Shown here in pieces: positions 1-5,665 of a stretch of DNA of 12,527 nucleotides (the stretch's first letter is position 1; every line of letters begins with the position of its first letter). The notes under the pieces were generated by a model, which saw only the letters and a program-made list of their open reading frames with translations, made no database searches and was not told the origin of the DNA. Made by a program: the position numbers and the translations under genes. Source of the DNA: Chlamydiota bacterium (lineage in GTDB: Bacteria; Chlamydiota; Chlamydiia; Chlamydiales; Waddliaceae); the NCBI GenBank assembly GCA_011065005.1, contig JAAKFP010000026.1, positions 1 through 12,527 of the forward strand, given 5' to 3'.

Positions 1-2194
1 CTTTTACCAAGTTTTAAAAACAAATCACCTGTTACAGCAGTCTGCTTTTATAAATGCCAAAAGCGGAGATCTCCATAGACTACAACAACTTTTAATAGAA
101 GGAGTCTCACTAAATGCATTCAGTTTAGAAGGAAACCTCAATTCCCTACTTTATACTGCAGCAGAGGCTGGACAAATAGAAATTGTCCGTTTTTTATTAG
201 ATCAAGGCGCTATCAAAACGCTGATAAATTTTAGAGAGGGGAAATATCCACTAGATATAGCTCGAGAAAAGGGCTTTGAAGAAATCGTTTCCTTGCTAAG
301 CCGCTTAGAAGTTCCAGAGGAAGTGCAAACACTGTTTAATGAAGTGGAAAGACTATTTACAGTCTATCGAAGCCAGAGGGGTGTGGATATGAAATATATC
401 GATGAGATGCAGCGATATCTTGCATCTACCAAAGCATCCATGCAGCCTGACACATATCGTCCTGAGGAGGAAGAAAAGATCCTCTCTGAATTACAAAAGT
501 CTCGAGAAATTTTACAACCATTAACTGTTCCTGATCGTGTAGAGGGTCCTGATGTACCTCCACTCATTGCTCCTGAGCATTTTGATGAATTGATCTTGCA
601 AGCCCCGTTAGCTATGCTTGAAGAGAAAATGAGGGAAAGGGTTGATCATTATGTTGGACAAGGAGAACGAGCCTTTCAAGTACAGTTGGATGCTTTCCGC
701 AATAAAGGATACGCAATGTTCACCGAGCAACTCCAACAGCAAGAAACCAACTTTGCTATTCGACTTGAGTCTTACCAAACACAGACCAATCAAACCATCA
801 TTGCAAAGCAAAGGGAGCAGTATCAAAGAGCATTAACCGCAGTTTTACAAAGTCATCGAGTGACCCAGTCAGAATCCATTTCCCCTGAGCTTATGACAAA
901 AATCCAACAGGAAATCACTGCAAGAGTGGGCCCTTCTTTGCAACAAGAAATCACTGACCTTGTCAAAAGTCAAGAGTGCCAAGCCCAAGTGCGGGAAATC
1001 CAAGACACTATCATTACACGTATCAAAGAAAGGCAAGGGCAATTGGTTAATGAAATGATGCAAGCTCAAGTCCGCCAAGAGCAAATCAAAGACAAACAAA
1101 ACGTCCTATATGTCCAATACGAAAATAAGCAAAGAAAAATTGACGAACAAAAAAAATTATATGCACATGATGCTGTAAGAACCTTTTATACAACTATAGA
1201 ACAGGTCTTTGGGGCTAAATTGATGAGTGCTATGATGCTTGCAGAAGGGATGGTCAAGCGTGAAGAGAGCAAAGGAGAAAAAGCAGGAGCAGTGGCAAGC
1301 GGTCTTATCGGAGGGCTATGTGAAGGCATTCCTATTGTAGGAGGGATTGTAGGAACAGTAGCTAGTTTTGCCATAGAAGAATGTACTGGAGCTGTTGCCG
1401 GAACTATCCAAGATAACAGAATGGCAAACACCCAAGATAGCATTATTCGATTTAAAGATGCGATGAGCTTAGCAGAACTTGCTGCTAGAAGAGTTGCACA
1501 AAGCTATGAAAAACACATTAAAGAAAGTTATCTCTCAGAAGACCACGCAAAAGAAGCAGGAGAAAAAGCAGCTAAACTGCTTTATAAGTTCATAAAAAAG
1601 GGTAACTTAAAAGACCATGCTCATAAGCCTATAGAAGAAAAGATTGCCCTGTTAGTCAACGAGGTACATAGAGCAGGTTGCACTAGTACTGGAATGATTA
1701 GTAAAAGTGGAGGCATTTTTAAACGAACTGTGCAACCTGCGCCAATAGCTCCTCCAACGATGAGCAGCGCAACAGGTGTTCATCTTCGGGAAATGGATCA
1801 TACGATAGAAAGGTTTGGAGATAGGTTGGATTTAGGAAGCACCTTTGCAGATGTAACTCGTTCTCGTTTGATTACCTCTCTTAGTTCAGAAAAAGAGATG
1901 GGTGAGGCGTTAGGGAGATTTCATATGAATGTGGATTCAATCTTAGCCAAAAAATTGCAATTCCAAGTGGTAAGAGAAAAAAAAACGTTCAAGCTGCAAT
2001 GCGAGCAAGCAACACAAGAAACTCTTAGGGCACTAGCTAGAGGTCTGAGTGGTTTGTTTGATAAAGTGATTCTCGATGATGTATATGTAAATAGTAATAC
2101 ACTTATTATAGAAACTAAAAGTACGATCGTTGGCGATGACTTTAAGCTCTTTTTGATAAAGAGTAAGATCTCATTTAAAAATGAGCTAGAGTGA
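1..2194 (+). CDS. Ankyrin-repeat / coiled-coil protein with glycine-rich hydrophobic segment, 5' end missing
   Basis: The frame is open from the left edge, so this is the last 730 or so codons of a longer gene. A TTG at 293 opens the longest start-to-stop stretch, but the 97 codons before it are clearly protein, so it is not the true start. Those codons encode about three ankyrin-like repeats (typical pieces are AAEAGQIEIVRFLLDQGA and PLDIAREKGFEEIVSLL). A long, charged, Gln/Glu-rich region follows (about nt 600-1190), consistent with extended coiled coil. Next comes a Gly-rich hydrophobic stretch (about nt 1276-1410, containing GLIGGLCEGIPIVGGIVG) that could insert in or pack against a membrane. 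The rest is helical and charged, ending in a short strand-rich segment. Ankyrin proteins of intracellular bacteria are often delivered into the host, so an effector role is possible, but no secretion signal can be judged without the N-terminus. Function is unknown. The reading frame and ankyrin call are firm. Confidence 0.85.
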   Translation, partial: FYQVLKTNHLLQQSAFINAKSGDLHRLQQLLIEGVSLNAFSLEGNLNSLLYTAAEAGQIEIVRFLLDQGAIKTLINFREGKYPLDIAREKGFEEIVSLLSRLEVPEEVQTLFNEVERLFTVYRSQRGVDMKYIDEMQRYLASTKASMQPDTYRPEEEEKILSELQKSREILQPLTVPDRVEGPDVPPLIAPEHFDELILQAPLAMLEEKMRERVDHYVGQGERAFQVQLDAFRNKGYAMFTEQLQQQETNFAIRLESYQTQTNQTIIAKQREQYQRALTAVLQSHRVTQSESISPELMTKIQQEITARVGPSLQQEITDLVKSQECQAQVREIQDTIITRIKERQGQLVNEMMQAQVRQEQIKDKQNVLYVQYENKQRKIDEQKKLYAHDAVRTFYTTIEQVFGAKLMSAMMLAEGMVKREESKGEKAGAVASGLIGGLCEGIPIVGGIVGTVASFAIEECTGAVAGTIQDNRMANTQDSIIRFKDAMSLAELAARRVAQSYEKHIKESYLSEDHAKEAGEKAAKLLYKFIKKGNLKDHAHKPIEEKIALLVNEVHRAGCTSTGMISKSGGIFKRTVQPAPIAPPTMSSATGVHLREMDHTIERFGDRLDLGSTFADVTRSRLITSLSSEKEMGEALGRFHMNVDSILAKKLQFQVVREKKTFKLQCEQATQETLRALARGLSGLFDKVILDDVYVNSNTLIIETKSTIVGDDFKLFLIKSKISFKNELE

Positions 2195-2196
2195 TC

Positions 2197-2251
2197 GTAA
2201 CTATTCAGGTCCCCCCGTTTGCTACGCAAACGAGGCGATCTGAATAGTTAC
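2197..2251 (+). terminator. Hairpin after the ankyrin gene, probable terminator
   Basis: Two perfect 12-base arms (GTAACTATTCAG at 2197-2208, CTGAATAGTTAC at 2240-2251) enclose a second perfect 7-bp hairpin (CGTTTGC, loop TAC, GCAAACG). It begins two bases after the stop codon and is followed on the plus strand by T-rich DNA (2254-2280), as in a rho-independent terminator. The minus-strand exit has no T-run, so it probably does not stop the convergent MFS transcript. Its ends resemble those of the 5453-5598 palindrome, so it may also be a repeat-family member. Confidence 0.65.
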
Positions 2252-2275
2252 AAATTTTGTTTTTTATTTATTCTC

Positions 2276-2306
2276 TTTTTTCTCTGCATCTCTGTGCCTC
2301 CGTGTT
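2276..2306. repeat. Single copy of a TCTCTGCATCTCTGTGCC-type intergenic motif
   Basis: This stretch between the convergent ankyrin and MFS genes reads TTCTCTGCATCTCTGTGCC and continues CTCCGTGTTT. It resembles the TCTCTGCGTCTCCGCGTT arm at 8076-8093 and, more loosely, the CTTTGCGTCTTGGCGTC arm of the palindrome at 5453-5598. Here only one arm is visible, with no matching inverted copy nearby, so it looks like a solo or decayed half. Nothing else is seen between 2252 and 2340. Confidence 0.4.
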
Positions 2307-2340
2307 TCAACCCCTCTCCAGCATTCCGACATCCGCTCTC

Positions 2341-3579
2341 TCACCCTTCTTCGAGGAGGAGCGCTCCGTGTGTGCGGCTGGAGGAGGCCATGGATATGGT
2401 AGCTGCGAGGCAGAACAGACCTCCGATGGTGAGAACGACGGGAGCGTTTGTACAATAGAGTAAGAGTGTGCCAAGGCCTGGAGCGATGCATCCGCGCAAA
2501 CCTACGGTGACGACATTGACGCTGCTGAAGAGGGAGCTTTCTTCGTCGCGGGAGAAGATGGGTCCAGACAAATTCCAGCTGAGTTCGCTGCCGGCTTGCA
2601 TCATTCCGTAGCTGATGTAGGCGAGGTATATCCACAGGATGTGGAACTGAGCAAACAGCAGGCACATGGGAAAGATAAAGGCCATGATGGTGACGAGGCT
2701 GCTAAACCGGAAGATGTCTACTTTATTCATCCATTGGGCCCAGATCTGTGAGGTGAGCGCAAAGCCGATCCCTTTGCAGAGGGTGAGCGCTATGGCTAGT
2801 TCTGTATAAGAGAGCTGTAGGGTCCCCATGAAAAAGGCGGGCAGAACGGCTTGCATCAGCATCAACCCCGAGCCCCCGAGCATAAATCCTATTTGGAAGC
2901 TGCGGAAGTCTAGCCGAGACATCATGAGCTTCCATGCATTTTTCCAAGGTTGAACGAGTTGTGAAACTAGGGAAGAAGCGTTTGATGAAATCAATGCGGG
3001 AACGTTTTCTAGTCGAACGTGAATGCGATATTGGAAAAAGATCGAAAGCAGCGAGATCAGCGCTGTTGCTGGAAAGATCCATCGCCATGCCTGAAAGTAT
3101 CCATCAAGAAGCCAACCGAACAAAAAGGGTAAGATTCCATCCCCGAGGTAGCCAAAAGCAGAACCATAGGCAAACACTCGTTTTCTTGAAACTCCGGGGA
3201 GGTTCAATTTCATGATCTCCATCCATGCGGGGACCACCCCCCTATGCAACATCATGTAGATTCCGGAAGCGAAAATAAAATACCAGGGGTTGCTGGCAAA
3301 GGGGAAAAAGAAAAAGGGAAGCAATCCGAGGACGCCTGCCCAGATGATGTTGGAGACGAGTCGATCGCGTCTTTTGTTAATGGCAGCACTCCAATACATC
3401 GAGAAAATGGAAACCATAGGTTTCAGGGTGATCATCATGGCGATTTGAATGGGGGTAGCCTGTAGATCTTTGAATAGAATAAATGGCAGCAGGCTAAAGA
3501 TCGCCCAAAAAGGCGTTTTGAGCACTCGCGACCACATAAACGCCGCTCGGGTTCTTTGATGATAGATGTCTGGTTTCAT
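2341..3579 (-). CDS. MFS-type membrane permease, substrate unknown
   Basis: This 412-residue, very hydrophobic protein has about 11-12 predicted membrane segments, the usual size for the major facilitator superfamily. The loop between the second and third segments reads NKRRDRLV, a recognisable variant of the MFS motif A loop. A Gly-rich stretch (GSAFGYLGDGILPFLFGWLLD) in the middle of the N-terminal half fits a transport helix pair. Nothing visible identifies the substrate. It starts 32 bases after the dppF stop, on the same strand, so it is probably the last gene of that transcript, although it may also have its own promoter (3586-3594). There is no Shine-Dalgarno sequence just before the ATG; the upstream bases are CTTGCATT. 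The gene looks intact. The family call is fairly sure. A role in nutrient import or efflux is open. Confidence 0.85.
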   Translation of the reverse strand: MKPDIYHQRTRAAFMWSRVLKTPFWAIFSLLPFILFKDLQATPIQIAMMITLKPMVSIFSMYWSAAINKRRDRLVSNIIWAGVLGLLPFFFFPFASNPWYFIFASGIYMMLHRGVVPAWMEIMKLNLPGVSRKRVFAYGSAFGYLGDGILPFLFGWLLDGYFQAWRWIFPATALISLLSIFFQYRIHVRLENVPALISSNASSLVSQLVQPWKNAWKLMMSRLDFRSFQIGFMLGGSGLMLMQAVLPAFFMGTLQLSYTELAIALTLCKGIGFALTSQIWAQWMNKVDIFRFSSLVTIMAFIFPMCLLFAQFHILWIYLAYISYGMMQAGSELSWNLSGPIFSRDEESSLFSSVNVVTVGLRGCIAPGLGTLLLYCTNAPVVLTIGGLFCLAATISMASSSRTHGALLLEEG

Positions 3580-3585
3580 AATGCA

Positions 3586-3594
3586 AGTATACCA
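3586..3594 (-). promoter_or_regulatory. Candidate extended -10 box for the MFS gene
   Basis: On the minus strand the sequence TGGTATACT matches an extended -10 element (TGnTATAAT with one change). It ends only six bases before the ATG, so a transcript from it would be leaderless or nearly so, which fits the lack of a ribosome binding site. A -35 element 17 bases upstream (TGAAAT) is poor. This is inference from sequence only. Confidence 0.35.
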
Positions 3595-3611
3595 GAAATA
3601 GGGAGATTATT

Positions 3612-4424
3612 TCACCTCGGGCGATCCCTGGGGATTGCTGCCAGTAATGTTTTTGTATAGGGGTGTTGTGGGTTGTAAAAAATTTCTTCAATAGAGCCAT
3701 ACTCTACCACTTTTCCAAGACGCATCACAACGACATGGTCAGAAATGTGGCGAATTACGGAAAGGTCATGAGAGATAAACAGATAGCTAAGTCCCAAGGT
3801 TTCTTTAAGCTCTGCCAACAGATTCAAAATTTGCGCCTGCACTGATACGTCCAAAGCGGAGACCGCCTCATCACAGATGATCAACTCCGGGTTTAGCGCA
3901 ATCGCCCGCCCTATGCATATCCTCTGCTGCTGCCCCCCAGAAAATTGGTGGGGGTACCGGTTCATGGCATCGGGAGGCAACCCGATTTTTTTCAGGATTT
4001 CTGCAATCCGATCGGTCTGCTCCCCCTTGCTGGAAACGATGTTATGATACAGTAATGCTTCTCCAATACTGTGGCCTATGCTTTTTCTGGGGTTGAGCGA
4101 AGCGTATGGATCTTGAAAGACGCTCTGAATCTTTCGACGGGCTGCTTTGAGTTTTTCTTGATCAAAAGCTAGAAAATTCTCCCCTTGAAAGTTCACCTGA
4201 CCTGCTGTGGGTTCGATCAGTCGAATTGCCGCACGCCCGGCTGTGCTCTTTCCACTTCCAGACTCTCCGACCATTCCCAAAACTTCGCCTTGGTATATTT
4301 TAAAGTCGATGCCATCCACAGCTTTTATATCGCCAACCTTCTTGCGTAAGAGTCCGGCAAGTATGGGAAAATATTTTTTCAGCCCTTTAACTTCTAACAA
4401 CACTTCTTTCATACTTGCACTCAT
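3612..4424 (-). CDS. dppF: Peptide ABC transporter ATP-binding subunit DppF/OppF
   Basis: This ATPase of 270 residues would power import of di- or oligopeptides on the cytoplasmic face of the inner membrane, paired with DppD. All ABC motifs are present in order: Walker A GESGSGKST (53-61), Q-loop VFQDP (102-106), signature FSGGQQQR (161-168), Walker B LIICDE (181-186) and switch His 219 in ISHD. The HPYTKTLLAAIP stretch near the C-terminus is typical of the Opp/Dpp group. The protein stops just after it, so it lacks most of the C-terminal extension with cysteines seen in longer homologues (E. coli OppF is about 334 residues). The start is supported by a 4-base ATGA overlap with the dppD stop and a GAGGGAG ribosome site within the dppD end, which suggests translational coupling. 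Opp versus Dpp naming cannot be settled from sequence; I follow chlamydial usage. Confidence 0.93.
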   Translation of the reverse strand: MSASMKEVLLEVKGLKKYFPILAGLLRKKVGDIKAVDGIDFKIYQGEVLGMVGESGSGKSTAGRAAIRLIEPTAGQVNFQGENFLAFDQEKLKAARRKIQSVFQDPYASLNPRKSIGHSIGEALLYHNIVSSKGEQTDRIAEILKKIGLPPDAMNRYPHQFSGGQQQRICIGRAIALNPELIICDEAVSALDVSVQAQILNLLAELKETLGLSYLFISHDLSVIRHISDHVVVMRLGKVVEYGSIEEIFYNPQHPYTKTLLAAIPRDRPR

Positions 4425-5407
4425 TCTACTCCCTCACAAAGCCAACATTTCGCCAGATGTTTTTGGGATTCTCCGACAACGGAATCTGGCACCTCACCCT
4501 CCATACACAGCTCCATCACGTAAGGGCAGCGTGTATTAAATCGGCACCCCTGGGGGTACTGATTCAAAGGGGGCACTGTACCTTTAATAGGTGTAAGCTT
4601 TCCCCTCTCTCGTCTGGAGGAAGGTCGTGAAGCAAAAAGTCCCATGGTGTAAGGATGTGCCATGGCGTCGAAGATTTCATGAACACTTCCCCGCTCCATC
4701 GCTTGCGATGTGTACATCACAATCACTTCATCAGCCATTTCAGCAACGATTCCCATATCATGGGTGATCAGCAGTAGCGCCATCCCCTTTTTCGACTGTA
4801 GCTCCCGTATCAACTCTAACACCTGAGCCTGAATCGTCACATCCAAAGCTGTTGTAGGTTCGTCGGCAATCAAGATATCCGGTTCACACATAAGCGCCAT
4901 CGCAATCATGACCCTCTGTCTCATTCCCCCAGATAGTTGATAGGGGTAGTCATACAACCGCTCCTCGGGAGAGAGTATATTTACCTCCTTCAATGCCTTA
5001 ACTGCACGCTCCTTTGCCTCCTCACCATAAAGCCCCAAGTGGAGCTCCGCCATTTCCATGAGCTGGGCTCCAATGGTATAAACAGGATTCAACGCAGTCG
5101 TTGGATCCTGAAAGATCATGGCGATACGGCCTCCTCTGATGGCGCGCATCTTTTTTTCTGAAAGGGTAAGAAGATTTTGCCCTTTATAGACCACCTCACC
5201 TTGTGGTGCTAGACAGGGAGGCTCTGAAAGAATCCGCATGATCGAAAGCGCCGCCATAGTTTTCCCACAGCCGGACTCTCCGACTATTGCAAGAGTTTTT
5301 CCCAAGTGAAGATCAAAGGAGAGATCCTCGACAACGCTATATACTTCGTCGCCGATTTGGAGGGGCGTTGTCAGGTTCTTGACTGTGAGAATTGGTTTTT
5401 TCATCAT
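4421..5407 (-). CDS. dppD: Peptide ABC transporter ATP-binding subunit DppD/OppD
   Basis: This 328-residue ATPase is the first gene of the minus-strand run and the partner of DppF. It shows Walker A GESGCGKT (43-50), Q-loop IFQDP around Gln 100, signature LSGGMRQR (158-165), Walker B ILIADEP (178-184) and switch His 216. The C-terminal extension is complete, with the family landmark GTVPPL followed by cysteines 288, 294, 301, 321 and 324 (CRFNTRC, ELC, CWLC). Some DppD proteins bind an iron-sulphur cluster through such cysteines, so this one may too. Two ATG codons lie in tandem at the start. The site AAGGTGAGG precedes them, and the second ATG has the more usual spacing. That site is paired in a hairpin (5408-5432). 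The permease subunits and the binding protein are not adjacent: upstream is a palindrome and then an opposite-strand gene. Confidence 0.94.
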   Translation of the reverse strand: MMKKPILTVKNLTTPLQIGDEVYSVVEDLSFDLHLGKTLAIVGESGCGKTMAALSIMRILSEPPCLAPQGEVVYKGQNLLTLSEKKMRAIRGGRIAMIFQDPTTALNPVYTIGAQLMEMAELHLGLYGEEAKERAVKALKEVNILSPEERLYDYPYQLSGGMRQRVMIAMALMCEPDILIADEPTTALDVTIQAQVLELIRELQSKKGMALLLITHDMGIVAEMADEVIVMYTSQAMERGSVHEIFDAMAHPYTMGLFASRPSSRRERGKLTPIKGTVPPLNQYPQGCRFNTRCPYVMELCMEGEVPDSVVGESQKHLAKCWLCEGVE

Positions 5408-5432
5408 CCCCTCACCTTAGCAAAGTGAGGGG
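5408..5432 (-). promoter_or_regulatory. Leader hairpin covering the dppD ribosome binding site
   Basis: Directly before the dppD start, CCCCTCAC (5408-5415) and GTGAGGGG (5425-5432) form a perfect 8-bp stem with a 9-base loop. In the dppD mRNA the 3' arm is GTGAGGGG, which contains most of the ribosome binding site and touches the ATG. Translation could therefore depend on opening this stem. The pairing is seen directly; a regulatory role is inference. Confidence 0.5.
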
Positions 5433-5452
5433 AAAAGAGGGAAGAAATAGTC

Positions 5453-5598
5453 GTAACCGTTCAGACAATAGCGTCAACTTAAGAAATAAAATTAAACGCA
5501 AAGGCGCAAAGACGCTAAGAACACCTTAATCCTTTGCGTCTTGGCGTCTTTGCGTTTAATTTTATTTCTTAAGTTGACGGCATTAGGTGAACGGTTAC
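5453..5598. repeat. 146-base imperfect palindrome between dppD and the cytochrome gene
   Basis: Two 67-base arms (5453-5519 and 5532-5598) are inverted copies separated by 12 bases. About 25 bases in the arm centre (from the GCGTTTAAT side through TTAAGTTGACG) match perfectly, as do the outer 10-11 bases (GTAACCGTTCA / TGAACGGTTAC). The mismatches fall in a short block inside the ends and at three scattered positions near the loop. The inner part carries GCAAAGGCGCAAAGACGC. There is no coding capacity. The structure resembles a non-autonomous mobile element or palindromic repeat unit. It fills most of the 258-base divergent intergenic region, so promoters for dppD and the cytochrome gene must lie within or beside it. 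Confidence 0.85.
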
Positions 5599-5665
5599 TC
5601 CATATTCATCCTGTAAAATTTAATTTAATTGGTGTACAGTATTTGGATCTCACCTGGAGGGAAGA

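Noticed and set aside
293..2194. TTG at 293 as the start of the ankyrin/coiled-coil gene
   Set aside because: The same frame stays open to the left edge and encodes ankyrin-type repeats, so the TTG is internal.
2264..2665. 133-codon minus-strand frame rich in Arg and His
   Set aside because: It is a frame shadow of the C-terminal part of the MFS gene and continues into repeat DNA; no ribosome site or domain was seen.
5453..5598. Palindrome as a plain bidirectional terminator
   Set aside because: It lies between divergent gene starts, not gene ends, so termination of the flanking genes is not its likely role.
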